From Trabulsiella odontotermitis (lineage in GTDB: Bacteria; Pseudomonadota; Gammaproteobacteria; Enterobacterales; Enterobacteriaceae), in assembly GCF_001188485.1 (NCBI RefSeq), contig NZ_JNGH01000088.1, forward strand, positions 28,492 to 74,468: a DNA stretch of 45,977 nucleotides, given 5' to 3'. The position numbers and the translations under genes are program-made. Below, piece by piece: positions 11,732 to 22,593 of the stretch (within the stretch, counting starts at the first letter, position 1; each line of letters opens with the position of its first letter). Below the pieces are notes generated by a model. It made no database searches. It had not been told where the DNA came from and was given only the letters and a program-made list of their open reading frames with translations.

Positions 11732-12184
11732 TTAAAAGTGGGGAACCAGGTTCGCCTTCTGGATGTTACTCAGCGCGAACACTTCATCTTTTCCTTCGAC
11801 GGTTACCGTGATCATCTCACCGTCGACCGCTTTAATGATGCCCTGCCATTTGCGACGATTCTGAACCGCCATACGCAGGACCAGCGTGGCCTCTTCACCC
11901 ACAAAACGCGAGTAGTGTTCAGCAGTGAACAGAGGGCGATCGAGGCCTGGGGAAGACACCTCCAGGTTATAGGCGACAGTGATTGGGTCTTCAACATCCA
12001 TCACCGCGCTGACCTGGTGACTCACATCAGCACAATCATCAACATTGATGCCGTCTTCACTATCAATATAGATGCGCAGCGTCGATGTGCGACCGCGAAC
12101 GAATTCAATGCCAACCAGCTCGAACCCTAAGGCTTCGACTGGCGCAGTGAGCATCTCAGTTAATTTCTGCTCTAATGTGGACAA
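11732..12184 (-). CDS. rimP: Ribosome maturation factor RimP
   Basis: 150-aa factor needed for 30S maturation. I place the start at the TTG (12182-12184; [11 protein letters not shown]), the E. coli start and family length. GTG and TTG codons up to four codons upstream are also possible, and the G-rich stretch just before the chosen start could serve as the ribosome-binding site. First protein gene of the metY-nusA-infB operon. Confidence 0.95.
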   Translation of the reverse strand: MSTLEQKLTEMLTAPVEALGFELVGIEFVRGRTSTLRIYIDSEDGINVDDCADVSHQVSAVMDVEDPITVAYNLEVSSPGLDRPLFTAEHYSRFVGEEATLVLRMAVQNRRKWQGIIKAVDGEMITVTVEGKDEVFALSNIQKANLVPHF

Positions 12185-12201
12185 ACCCACCCCCAAGACA
12201 T

Positions 12202-12221
12202 AAAAAAAGGGCGTATAGCCC
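12202..12221 (-). terminator. Second terminator between metY and rimP
   Basis: GGGC-TATAC-GCCC followed by seven U on the minus strand. The stem is short, so it is likely a leaky attenuator in front of rimP. Confidence 0.6.
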
Positions 12222-12241
12222 AGTTATTCTGTAGTCAGATA

Positions 12242-12265
12242 ACAAAAAACCCCGATAAATCGGGG
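12242..12265 (-). terminator. Terminator after metY
   Basis: CCCCGA/TCGGGG stem with a four-base loop and a following run of six U on the minus strand. Some read-through must occur if the downstream operon uses the metY promoter, as in E. coli. Confidence 0.85.
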
Positions 12266-12392
12266 CTTTAGATAACTGAACCCTATAACCGCAAATGCGG
12301 TCTGGAAAACATTTTCCGAGAGATTTCTTTCAAATCCAGCGACGAAGCCCAATGTCTTCACAGCTTATTTGAAAAAAAACTCTATGGGAAAA

Positions 12393-12469
<77 letters not shown>

Positions 12470-12484
12470 CCTGAAACGTGGCAT

Positions 12485-12590
12485 ATTTTACTCATACGAA
12501 GTAAAAAGTGCAAATACTGCTGGGATTTGGTACCGAAGACGGGACGTTAAATCGGTGTGCAGTATATTGAAAAATCATGTGATCTGTCAA
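12485..12590 (-). promoter_or_regulatory. Two sigma-70 promoters for metY
   Basis: Minus strand: a distal promoter TTGACA (12585-12590), 18-base spacer, TATACT (12561-12566); and a proximal promoter TTGCAC (12508-12513), 17-base spacer, TAAAAT (12485-12490). The proximal one would start about 10 bases before the tRNA. Confidence 0.7.
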
Positions 12591-12713
12591 CCCACCACTT
12601 CTGTTCCCTTCAATACGCATAGATCCACTACGCTTATGCATACTCATATGGGGGCGACGGAAGAAAAATTCAAGAAAAATGCGTGAATCACTTCCTGTCA
12701 TGTCCAAAAGATG

Positions 12714-14148
<1,435 letters not shown>

Positions 14149-14163
14149 CCGTCGCGGAATCTT

Positions 14164-14206
14164 CCTTCACAGGCCAGCTACGTTTGCGTACGCTGGCCTG
14201 TGAAGG
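14164..14206 (+). terminator. Perfect 15-bp inverted repeat after argG
   Basis: CCTTCACAGGCCAGC and its exact complement flank a 13-base loop, 16 bases past argG. No U-run follows, so it may be a 3'-end stabiliser or weak terminator. Confidence 0.55.
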
Positions 14207-14283
14207 TTGCAGAAATAGCGAAGAGATAGTGGGATGAAAGACATCGCCTAATACATTATGTGTGCTAATGTCTTTATCATTTC

Positions 14284-14315
14284 AAAAAAAAGGGGCGATA
14301 ATCGCCCCTTTTTTT
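14284..14315. terminator. Bidirectional terminator, argG / T6SS boundary
   Basis: GGGGCGA-TAA-TCGCCCC flanked by seven to eight A on one side and seven T on the other, so it works on both strands. It ends argG on the plus strand and the T6SS operon on the minus strand, 13 bases past the last T6SS gene. Confidence 0.92.
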
Positions 14316-14327
14316 GATAATCATGAA

Positions 14328-14684
14328 TTATTTAATTTTAGGCATCTTATCAAATAATTCTTTCATTTCCTGAGGGAAGCCGGTAGAGAGTTTAAGTCGT
14401 AAATCGCTCATTGCCGTTTCAAAATCTTTTGGCCGCTCCTCTTGTTGCATTTTTTGATGAGCATCAACATTATCCTGTAAACCACTAAATACTCCATTCA
14501 TGTCGTCCATCATTTTTTTGCAGGTTGCATTGACGGAGTTCATAATGTCTCGCGCGGAGTCTGAACCAGACATTTGCATGTTTTTCATTCCTTCTGCAAA
14601 AGGCTTTTCCAGATCAGCTTGTGCGTTTTTGCCAAGCTCCGAACTGTCTTTCATTACAGATTGTAGATTTTTCGGATCTAACAT
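14328..14684 (-). CDS. Uncharacterised 118-aa protein at the end of the T6SS operon
   Basis: I do not recognise this family. It starts MLDPKNLQSVMKD behind a good AAGGAAC site and begins 21 bases after the tssM stop, so it is the last gene of the operon before the terminator. The sequence is polar, rich in Met, Asp, Lys and Gln, and looks mostly helical. There is no signal peptide or membrane segment and a single Cys. Location after tssM makes a T6SS-linked role likely (small effector, chaperone or accessory factor), but that is inference. Confidence 0.8.
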   Translation of the reverse strand: MLDPKNLQSVMKDSSELGKNAQADLEKPFAEGMKNMQMSGSDSARDIMNSVNATCKKMMDDMNGVFSGLQDNVDAHQKMQQEERPKDFETAMSDLRLKLSTGFPQEMKELFDKMPKIK

Positions 14685-14705
14685 AAATAAGTTCCTTTTT
14701 CACGG

Positions 14706-17700
14706 TTAAATACTACCAGGACATGAGAATTGGCTTAACGCCCTCGACCATAATGGATAATCTTTCATAGTCGAACTTAATTCGATCTTGAAAAATCCAT
14801 TAACTGAATTCATCGCAATTGTAAGTTCGCGACTATTACCACTAAGCTGGACAGGATTGCTGGCGTCATACATTCTGAAAATTGCCCATGGGCCATCAAA
14901 ACTTACCGCTTCAGTCCGGCCATCCTGAGTCTTAAATGTCAGCCGGATATAAACCCCACCCTTTGGCCCGGGCCAGTTCACACGTACTGGCTGACTGAAT
15001 CCATGGCTGTAGGGAATGACCTGCCCGTCTATATCAAGTACGGCCTCCATAATAGAAGGTGTCAGAGATATTGGCCGGATAATCATTGACATACCAACCT
15101 GGCCCGATTCATTAAAAAACGTATCCCGTATCAGCGCAGCACTCTCAAAAGACTTAATCGTTTTTTCCGGTACCACTCCCGAACTTTCGGGTTTGACCTT
15201 CCATTTACTTCCATTGGTATTGACGTAGGATGCCAGATTCTCATCGAAGAATGTCTGCATTGCGCCAGTCCGGCCAAACATTCTGTTGAAATCATTAATC
15301 CCTATTTCTTCAGTTGCAGAACGGTTGAAGGGGTAACGGCCATTTATGGCATTACGACACAGGTCAGAGGCGATAGATGAAACACCCTTCGTCAAATTTT
15401 GCTTACTTTGTTGTAGGCTTTGCGTTTGCCCCATTGAGAGCAAATCCATCATTACGCTACGAATGGGTTCAGGCTGCCGCGCCATGTCGATCGTCAAACG
15501 ATTAAAGTCGCTGTTTTGAGGTAATATTTGCCCGGCACGCAGCGAGGTGGACATCGTAATTAGCTTGTTGTAGATCTGCTCAAAGAGTCTTCCCAACGGA
15601 TCACTGTTACTTCCTGAAGGTGCCTGTTGTAAGGAAATACCCAATCTCCTGAGCAATTCAAAGCGATCGGCTACGCTTTTTTCCGGTGTAAGACGGAAAC
15701 GGGAACGCTCGCCGGTCATTTCATCCAGAATGCTGCGCCGCGTTTGTGTGAGACGGTTACGCTGTTTTTCAAACCAACTGGTGACATCCCCTTGTGTTTC
15801 AGGGATCAACGTGGTCTCTCTGGTGGCAAACCGAACCAGATTAGCCAGCGGTGAAGAGGGGTCTGAAAACTGTCGTGCCAGCAACGCCGCATCATCCAAA
15901 TCACTAATTGGACGAACACGAATATCTTTCAAAAAGTTATCCCACTGATTGGCATATTCCAGCAGATAATATTTGCGAGATTCATCAGCAAGCTTTTGTG
16001 TCGCCGCCAGCAACTCGACTTCACCTTGTGTTGCCCGACTGTCACTTAGCACCCAGCTTTCTTCTTTAATCATCGCCCTTGACTCTTCCTGGAGTTGAGG
16101 GAGAAAAACATCAAAATAGCTGGCTCGCGTATAAAAACCCGGGATAGCAATATCAGTTACCGTGCTCTGACTTTTACGGCGTAGCATCAATGTGACGCTT
16201 GGTCCACCAGCGTCAGCCAGCGTTACCCCTTCAATCCGGGGTGGCAGCGGCTTATCCTGAATACGGCGTACGACACGCATATGAATAGGAATTCGCATAG
16301 ACTTCACCCGTGCTATTCGCACGAGTTCAGCATCTATTTTTGCCTTTGGCGCCCCCGCAGACGTGTCTTTAAATAACTCACTCAAATGATACCGGAACAA
16401 GTTACGGTCATTTTCCGTATACCCTTGGGGGGCAAATTCATTCCAGCGTGCCATGAACCAATTTTCCAGAGCCTCGGCATCCCTATGCTCTGGATAACCT
16501 AGCATCATGTAAACTTTCAGGGTGTCATAAACATCAGCATCAGAGGCAAGCGTGTTTTTATTCAACTCATTAGCGATATAATGTTCTACCGCTGGCCAGA
16601 ATATTTTATACAAATGCCGATGATAGGTTTGAAGCATTGCATGACTGAGCAACTTATGTTCAAAGTAAGGCGTCATCACCGGAGGAGAACTCTCCAGAAA
16701 TTGTGTACTGATATACCCCAACTGTTCATAAGCTGCGACGAGATCGTCATTAATCTGACTGGTAAGTGGGATATCTCGCACAATACGTTTTGTTTCATCA
16801 AAACGCGCCGTAGCATAAGCGATGTAATCCCATTCCCAGAAATAACGTACGGCTAATAAGAAGCTAAGAACGAGCAGTACCACCACAACTGTCGTGTGGC
16901 GTGTAATATTAAATAACCGATTACGCAGTGGCAAAGGCCCCGTCGCATGCAAAATCCCTCGTTCATTAATTGCATGGCTTAATACAGGATAATAAACACC
17001 ACCGCAAGGACGATCCTCATAAATATCTACTGAGTTTGGATTGAATATCGACTCCCAGGGTTTCAATGGCTGCGTACATCCCAACCACAACTGGCGTAAA
17101 CATCCTGAATAACCGACAGGAGAAACCGGGAATACTTGCTCCAATAACGCAAACAAGGGTTTTTGCAGAGCGCCTAAGCTTTCGGTAAATAATAAAAGCT
17201 GATGACGGTTTTTTTCATCCGGAGCATTGTGAATAATTTCCAGTACATACTGACTGATCCTGAGCAGGAGTTCTTTATAGCTGGTTTCATCGACGGAAAA
17301 ATCATTGTGCCCATTCTGGCTGCGCGTCATGGTGATTCCTAACCCATCGGCTAACAAGTCATCATTCATCATCGACAGAAATGTTTCCCCTCCGGGAAGT
17401 TTGTCGATGTTATTCAGTATCAGATAGACAGCAATATCCGTGTGAAACAACGAAGCTACTTCCAGGATACGTACACGCAGGGTGTCGGCTAAGGTTTTGC
17501 GCTCTGTCAATGAAGCATTCAGCAACATCACAACATCCAGACATAAGATAACGCCGTCAATACCCGGGTAACGACGGTACTTACGGATCAAGCTAAATAG
17601 CTTTTGTCTGGCATCTCCGGCCTCTTCGCTTCGCCCATGTAACAGAACCCATTCACCTGCTGTATCAACGTAGACAGCCCGTTCCGTCAGCCATAAATTA

Positions 17701-18194
17701 CAATCCTGAGTAGGCCCAATATCACTGGTTTTAGCCAGTCCATATTGCTCTGACAATACGAAGTGTTCACCACTTTCATAAATCATCGATGTCTTGCCAC
17801 TCCCCGGAGGACCGATGATCAGAAACCAGGGTTTTTCGTCGATATATTGTTTCTTCCGTTTAAGTTGCCAGCGTTCCCAATAAGTTTTTTTGCCTGCAAG
17901 ACTGACCAGTTGCAAGGTATGGAGTGCGTCAAAGAAACGAGCCGAGACACGATCCAGTTGCAATGTTTTTTTCTTGCGCTTTGGTAAAGGTGCTCTGGCA
18001 TGACGAAATATCCAGCTGATAAAAACGGCGACAAATGGCCAGAGCGCCCAGCAAAGAATTAAGCCAATGATAATCTGGCGGATCAATTCCCCCCCCAGAG
18101 GGAAAAACGAACCTATGGCAATTAACGGGCCGACCCACCAGACCGCATAGCAAATCACCAGAGCAATAATCAATATAAAGAAACGGCGTATCAT
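14706..18194 (-). CDS. tssM: T6SS inner-membrane protein TssM (IcmF/VasK)
   Basis: Large membrane-complex subunit that spans the inner membrane and contacts TssJ and TssL. The 1162-aa protein has two N-terminal membrane segments (about 5-30 and 38-62), a cytoplasmic NTPase domain with Walker A GPPGSGKT (128-135), DTAGEW (177-182) and NNIDKLPG (261-268), a third membrane segment (about 434-451) and a long periplasmic part ending in the C-terminal beta domain. The Walker A is intact, unlike in many TssM proteins. It starts 8 bases after tssL. Confidence 0.96.
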   Translation of the reverse strand: MIRRFFILIIALVICYAVWWVGPLIAIGSFFPLGGELIRQIIIGLILCWALWPFVAVFISWIFRHARAPLPKRKKKTLQLDRVSARFFDALHTLQLVSLAGKKTYWERWQLKRKKQYIDEKPWFLIIGPPGSGKTSMIYESGEHFVLSEQYGLAKTSDIGPTQDCNLWLTERAVYVDTAGEWVLLHGRSEEAGDARQKLFSLIRKYRRYPGIDGVILCLDVVMLLNASLTERKTLADTLRVRILEVASLFHTDIAVYLILNNIDKLPGGETFLSMMNDDLLADGLGITMTRSQNGHNDFSVDETSYKELLLRISQYVLEIIHNAPDEKNRHQLLLFTESLGALQKPLFALLEQVFPVSPVGYSGCLRQLWLGCTQPLKPWESIFNPNSVDIYEDRPCGGVYYPVLSHAINERGILHATGPLPLRNRLFNITRHTTVVVVLLVLSFLLAVRYFWEWDYIAYATARFDETKRIVRDIPLTSQINDDLVAAYEQLGYISTQFLESSPPVMTPYFEHKLLSHAMLQTYHRHLYKIFWPAVEHYIANELNKNTLASDADVYDTLKVYMMLGYPEHRDAEALENWFMARWNEFAPQGYTENDRNLFRYHLSELFKDTSAGAPKAKIDAELVRIARVKSMRIPIHMRVVRRIQDKPLPPRIEGVTLADAGGPSVTLMLRRKSQSTVTDIAIPGFYTRASYFDVFLPQLQEESRAMIKEESWVLSDSRATQGEVELLAATQKLADESRKYYLLEYANQWDNFLKDIRVRPISDLDDAALLARQFSDPSSPLANLVRFATRETTLIPETQGDVTSWFEKQRNRLTQTRRSILDEMTGERSRFRLTPEKSVADRFELLRRLGISLQQAPSGSNSDPLGRLFEQIYNKLITMSTSLRAGQILPQNSDFNRLTIDMARQPEPIRSVMMDLLSMGQTQSLQQSKQNLTKGVSSIASDLCRNAINGRYPFNRSATEEIGINDFNRMFGRTGAMQTFFDENLASYVNTNGSKWKVKPESSGVVPEKTIKSFESAALIRDTFFNESGQVGMSMIIRPISLTPSIMEAVLDIDGQVIPYSHGFSQPVRVNWPGPKGGVYIRLTFKTQDGRTEAVSFDGPWAIFRMYDASNPVQLSGNSRELTIAMNSVNGFFKIELSSTMKDYPLWSRALSQFSCPGSI

Positions 18195-18202
18195 ATCTGT
18201 CC

Positions 18203-19738
18203 CTATTGTTTATCCACCGGACGCGGCGTTACCGGTGTTACCGTTGATTGTTGCAGAAAATCTTTCATGGCCTCATCAGCTTCGCGTTGTCCAATCTTCC
18301 AGAGAATGTCAACACGTCGGTTACGGCGTCGTCCTTCGTCAGTAGAGTTATCCGCGAGTGGTTCGTTTTCGCCCCGACCAACAGAAGAAATCACTCGTTG
18401 ATGAGTCTGGTTGATATTGGTGGTTTCTCTGAGCTTGTCAGCAACCACCTCGGCGCGAGCTTCGGACAATTTCAGATTTGAATTCACTTTGCTGTTGCGG
18501 AATGGTTGGTTATCCGTATGGCCAATAACTTCCAAATCTCCCGGCCAGGGTGCCAGCGCAGCGCCCAGGCGTTCGATATTGCGTTTTTGCAAAAACGATT
18601 CTGACAGCTGAGCTTCACCAGTCCGGAATGCGCCGTCCGAGGTAAATATCAGCAACCATCCGCGAGGGTCTTTACGCACCTCCAGCCATCCTTCATTAAG
18701 AATTTGGGATAATGGGTTAGGCAACGTTTCCATGATGTTGATTTTGCGAGGTTCAGGAGGAACCCATGCCAGGATATCGTTACGGATCTTGCGTGCCTGC
18801 TCATGGAGATACCAGGCGGTGATCCCATAGGCTACCAGGCAGATTAACAATCCACACAGGAGGACCTTAATCGCCTTCAACCTGCGGCGTCTTGGCGTAA
18901 CGCTTTCACTGGTAGCCGTGGTCAGATACTGAGTGGGGTTATGCCCATAAAGTAATGAATTCAGATGGGTTCGAAGATCCAGAAGCAATGCACTTCCTCG
19001 TTCTTCCATCTGATACTTACCTTCAAACCCTAAAGACAAAATCAAATCATAGAATTCCAGTAGTTCTCTGTTGCGCTGCGGAGCTTCCATATAGATTTGC
19101 AGGTGCTCAAAACAATCCTCGCCCCCCCATGCATCGCGATGAAACTCAACGAGCAGACTCAGCGATGTCACCTGTTTATCCGACAAAATGGCATCAATGT
19201 AAGTACAAAGAAGGTAGGAAATATGATTAATATCCTCCTGTGGTTTTCCTTGCTTTTGCAAATTTTGCTGAAAATGCTGTAATTCCCGGACAATCTGCGA
19301 GCGCGCCTCTTCAAAGGTTAATGAACGTTGGCCACGCAAACGCTCTACGAGCAATAACAGGGGCATCGCTGCAGCAATGTACGGGTTTCCCCACAATCCG
19401 TGTGAAATACCGGGTCGTTCGATGCTGACGCGTCGTGTTCCTGTTTCGTCTCGCCCGGAGCGAGTCATCGCATTTCGCATGAACGCATCAGATGGGGTAT
19501 TTTGGGCCGCATCACCTGATTTATTTTGTTCAGTTTCCCGAGTATCTTCCGGTATATCGTCAGACTCATTCTCCTGATTCGAATTATTCCGGTTGCTTCC
19601 TTTGGGTAGCAGGCCACTCATTGAAGCCATGCTGCTCTTGGCTTGCCAGATAGGGCTTGTCAGTGACTGCTCTGCATGTTTTGCACCTGTTCGTGCTGCC
19701 GAGATCGCCTCACGGATCTGGCGTTCAAACTCATTCAT
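18203..19738 (-). CDS. tssL: T6SS TssL (DotU) with C-terminal OmpA-like domain
   Basis: Inner-membrane partner of TssM. The 511-aa protein has a low-complexity polar N-terminus (about 40-110), a cytoplasmic DotU domain (about 110-270), one membrane segment (about 288-310) and a periplasmic OmpA-like peptidoglycan-binding domain (about 360-480; IGHTDNQPF at 405-413, RRRNRRVDI at 470-478). It is thus the 'evolved' TssL that anchors the complex to the wall without a separate TagL. The start overlaps the tssK stop by 4 bases. Confidence 0.96.
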   Translation of the reverse strand: MNEFERQIREAISAARTGAKHAEQSLTSPIWQAKSSMASMSGLLPKGSNRNNSNQENESDDIPEDTRETEQNKSGDAAQNTPSDAFMRNAMTRSGRDETGTRRVSIERPGISHGLWGNPYIAAAMPLLLLVERLRGQRSLTFEEARSQIVRELQHFQQNLQKQGKPQEDINHISYLLCTYIDAILSDKQVTSLSLLVEFHRDAWGGEDCFEHLQIYMEAPQRNRELLEFYDLILSLGFEGKYQMEERGSALLLDLRTHLNSLLYGHNPTQYLTTATSESVTPRRRRLKAIKVLLCGLLICLVAYGITAWYLHEQARKIRNDILAWVPPEPRKINIMETLPNPLSQILNEGWLEVRKDPRGWLLIFTSDGAFRTGEAQLSESFLQKRNIERLGAALAPWPGDLEVIGHTDNQPFRNSKVNSNLKLSEARAEVVADKLRETTNINQTHQRVISSVGRGENEPLADNSTDEGRRRNRRVDILWKIGQREADEAMKDFLQQSTVTPVTPRPVDKQ

Positions 19739-21090
19739 CCCACCCTCCCTTGCCGCAGTCCCCAGGCCTCAAAGCGCAACTCTGGAAAGTCACCAACAAT
19801 ACTGAGTGCGATAGCGCTTCCCGCCATCATTTCCCGATACATCGCATCGGCATTGTCTACTTCGAAATAGACGCTGTTGGGATAATAAGGAATATGACGT
19901 GGCGGAGAGGCCATCGGCAGCATGCGTACCCCAGGCAGTTGAAGATCGATCAACTGAACGATCTTCTCCACAGGGCCTAACTTGGTTTGAGCCGGGAAAT
20001 AGGTACGAACAGTATCCGCAGGCAAATTGGTAGTTACTGTAAAAATGAGTTTTTCCAGACGAAGTTGCGGATCGTTCTGGCACAGATAGATATTATCGCC
20101 TCGCTCAGAGAACGGCAGAGCGACCGCCGGAGCCTCAATGACCAGCGACAAGGCGCGACGAAGGGCGGCAAATAGCGTGAAATATCCGTTATGTGGTTCG
20201 TTGTGCGAATAAATTAAGTCCTGGCGTCCCCAGGCTTTCTCCCCTCCCGGAATGGTACTCAACCGGCCTAATAATCCTAACAGGGTGTGAAATAAAACTT
20301 CAGGATGCACTTGCGGAAGAGAAAGCAGGTGATTCAGCTGCAAGTTGTACTCACTTAAGGACTGGAGTAACAGAAGTTCCAGTAATTCTGAAAGCCCGCC
20401 AATAGATAAAGGAACATCCGGGCGGTAGACAGCTTCAAGCCGTTGTAAAAGTAAACCGAGCAACTCGGTCGTTGCGCTTTCGAGCCATCCTGTTGCCCGA
20501 AAATCAATCATCGGTGGAAGAAATTTATCATCCAGAATCAGCCGTCCATCCCGGGTACGTTCCTTGATGTAAGCAACCGGCAACAATGTTTCGGCATCAC
20601 TGATCGCATTTCTGAAATTAAGACTGGACTGTAGCTGACCTAGCTGCATAGACGCCAGTAACGGTGTGCCTTCAGTAGCGATACCATGATTTCTGTCAGG
20701 GATCTCCGCTTCGATAACCCCGAAGCGGCTTTTGCCTTTACTCCGGGTAAGATCGATAAAGGTATTGCCCAGCAAATCCATCGGTGTCGACAGACAAATC
20801 ACGTTGCCCTGACAGTTTTCGCCCGGTTCAAAAGGCAATGGTAATGGGTCGTCATCACCCAGGCAAAATGGCGTTCCATCAGGGAAAACGCCCCTGGCTT
20901 TACTGATCGCCACCTTCCCCTGATCCAGTAATCCCTGATTGATACTTAAGCGATGAAAACCCCAGGCCTGGGCGCTGAGGCTACGTGCCCGCATATCAAT
21001 TAAATATTCTAAATGGCGCTCCTGTTGTTGAAAGTGTTGTGGTTCCATCAACATACCTTCAACCCAGGCTACCCGTTGTTTCAGTAGCAT
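19735..21090 (-). CDS. tssK: T6SS baseplate protein TssK
   Basis: Trimeric protein linking the baseplate (TssFGE) to the membrane complex (TssLM). The 451-aa sequence begins MLLKQRVAWVEGMLMEPQHF, the conserved TssK opening that includes the M-x-x-Q-H-F signature. It lies between tssJ and tssL and overlaps tssL by 4 bases. Confidence 0.96.
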   Translation of the reverse strand: MLLKQRVAWVEGMLMEPQHFQQQERHLEYLIDMRARSLSAQAWGFHRLSINQGLLDQGKVAISKARGVFPDGTPFCLGDDDPLPLPFEPGENCQGNVICLSTPMDLLGNTFIDLTRSKGKSRFGVIEAEIPDRNHGIATEGTPLLASMQLGQLQSSLNFRNAISDAETLLPVAYIKERTRDGRLILDDKFLPPMIDFRATGWLESATTELLGLLLQRLEAVYRPDVPLSIGGLSELLELLLLQSLSEYNLQLNHLLSLPQVHPEVLFHTLLGLLGRLSTIPGGEKAWGRQDLIYSHNEPHNGYFTLFAALRRALSLVIEAPAVALPFSERGDNIYLCQNDPQLRLEKLIFTVTTNLPADTVRTYFPAQTKLGPVEKIVQLIDLQLPGVRMLPMASPPRHIPYYPNSVYFEVDNADAMYREMMAGSAIALSIVGDFPELRFEAWGLRQGRVG

Positions 21091-21108
21091 TTACTTTCCC
21101 TCCATGTT

Positions 21109-21606
21109 CTACGGCTTAGCCCTGGTTAGCGGTAACAACCGATTGCCATCGACAAGAACCACTGGGTTAAAATCGTTGCGCGCCCCTGACTTCAGTTGAA
21201 TGACACTGTCTTTTCCCAGAGACTGGAATTCCACAGCAATGACCAGCCAACGGTCTTGCCTGTATGGGACTTCCCGTATAAACGTCCGTGTCTCCATCGG
21301 CGCCATAATGAAAGGCGTGACGCTGAGGACATCTTTATCAGGCTGGATATCACTGCACGCCCGTCCCTGATACAGTCCTGGCGGCGACCACCCTTCCCGA
21401 TTCAACTCAACGACGCACATTTTTACAGGCTGAGCGACACCCGCTGACGTAGGATTCAGGTCATTCGTCGCAACGATCTGCAGCACGATATTGCGATTTT
21501 CAGGTTCTCTCTCCGGCTGATCTGAGGAAAAAAACCAACTACATCCACTTAGAAACAAGCTGCCTGCCAGAGAAATTGAAACAATAAAATGTTTTATATT
21601 AAGCAT
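21109..21606 (-). CDS. tssJ: T6SS outer-membrane lipoprotein TssJ
   Basis: 165-aa lipoprotein with a signal peptide and lipobox LFLSGC (Cys near residue 22), then a transthyretin-like beta-sandwich pattern (IVLQIVATNDLNPT, then PVKMCVVEL). Binds the periplasmic end of TssM at the outer membrane. Its ATG lies within the last codons of the preceding DUF4150 gene (8-base overlap). Confidence 0.95.
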   Translation of the reverse strand: MLNIKHFIVSISLAGSLFLSGCSWFFSSDQPEREPENRNIVLQIVATNDLNPTSAGVAQPVKMCVVELNREGWSPPGLYQGRACSDIQPDKDVLSVTPFIMAPMETRTFIREVPYRQDRWLVIAVEFQSLGKDSVIQLKSGARNDFNPVVLVDGNRLLPLTRAKP

Positions 21607-21964
21607 TAATAAAGTACTTCGTTTGGCTTGGTGAAATTTGCGTCGAAGATGAGTTGTTATTGTTCGTCATACTCATATCTCCTAAGCGTGTCGCTGGACT
21701 ACCCTGGATGAAATATTTCCCAGAGCCCTGCATAGGATCCATTTTCGATGAGTGAGTACCAGATGCAGCACCAACAATAATACCAGTATCAATTGTTGAT
21801 ACCCTTATGGTATTTAAATTCTGCTCGTTCCCACCGCAACAATAATAATTACTAACATTAGGAACACCCGTGTTATTAGGTGCAAAATTTGGTCCAGAAA
21901 TAGGTACCATTGGATCACATCCAGTAAAACTCATACCGCCAGCACGTGTATTTGCAGCTGTCAT
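21599..21964 (-). CDS. PAAR-like DUF4150 protein without toxin domain
   Basis: 121 aa with the DUF4150 pattern: IIVGAASGTHSSKM, GKYFIQGSPATRLGD, an NNNN stretch and the closing ISPSQTKYFI. DUF4150 proteins cap or sit near the VgrG tip and often carry a C-terminal toxin. This one ends straight after the domain, so it is a tip protein only. It is 5 bases after the DUF3540 gene and overlaps tssJ by 8 bases. Cys residues near 42-43 (YYCCGG) may serve the fold. Confidence 0.85.
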   Translation of the reverse strand: MTAANTRAGGMSFTGCDPMVPISGPNFAPNNTGVPNVSNYYCCGGNEQNLNTIRVSTIDTGIIVGAASGTHSSKMDPMQGSGKYFIQGSPATRLGDMSMTNNNNSSSTQISPSQTKYFINA

Positions 21965-21969
21965 TTTAA

Positions 21970-22593
21970 TTATCCCATATGAACCTGTCCGCCATCTATT
22001 TTCAGTACGGCAGAGGCATTAATTGAACCAACCCGGGCATTAACAGCGAGACTATGTTCTGCTCGCTGGCTTATATGTCTGGCTTCCACTTCATCGGTAT
22101 ATTCCACTTTCCGATGCGCATTCGTTGCCCGGACAAAGAGCGACCTGGTCACCTGATGGAGCGTTTCAGATACCCACTTAGATGTCCTGGATAACAGCGA
22201 AAGTTGTTGGGTGTGGATTTCTACGCGATCCGTTCCCTGGAGCATTAACGATGGCGCGACAATATGAAGCGGCACGTTCCCACCACTAAAAATTAAGGGG
22301 GCTTCACTGTCCTCACGCAAAAGAACGGCAGTCACATAGAGTTTCCCGTCATTGACGACTGCGCTCACAACATCGCCGCTGACTGGCGCCAGAAGACAAC
22401 TGGCGGCAACCAGCGCAGGCAAATGAGGATACTCTTCAACACAGGGAATACCCTGCTCGTCAAGACACATGCGTCCGGTAATCAACCGTGGCCCGCTCTC
22501 TTGTGCTAGCGCCTGGAAAAAAGACAGAGGCTCGTTTAATGTTGCGTCATAGCGTCTGTTCTTCACTGACGTGATATGAATAATGTCAGACAT
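21970..22593 (-). CDS. DUF3540 family T6SS accessory protein
   Basis: 207 aa. The family is usually found between pentapeptide/DUF2169 and DUF4150 genes in T6SS clusters, as here. The N-terminal half forms an OB-like/VgrG-like region (RLITGRMCLDEQG, then LAPVSGDVV and YVTAVLLR); the C-terminal part is a repetitive beta segment (APSLMLQGTDRVEIHTQQLSL). I infer a spike or adaptor role. Overlaps the upstream gene by 8 bases. Confidence 0.85.
   Translation of the reverse strand: MSDIIHITSVKNRRYDATLNEPLSFFQALAQESGPRLITGRMCLDEQGIPCVEEYPHLPALVAASCLLAPVSGDVVSAVVNDGKLYVTAVLLREDSEAPLIFSGGNVPLHIVAPSLMLQGTDRVEIHTQQLSLLSRTSKWVSETLHQVTRSLFVRATNAHRKVEYTDEVEARHISQRAEHSLAVNARVGSINASAVLKIDGGQVHMG

Noticed and set aside
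14164-14206. Inverted repeat as a mobile-element end
   Set aside because: Single copy, right after argG, and hairpin-like; no partner copy at the other side of the T6SS region.
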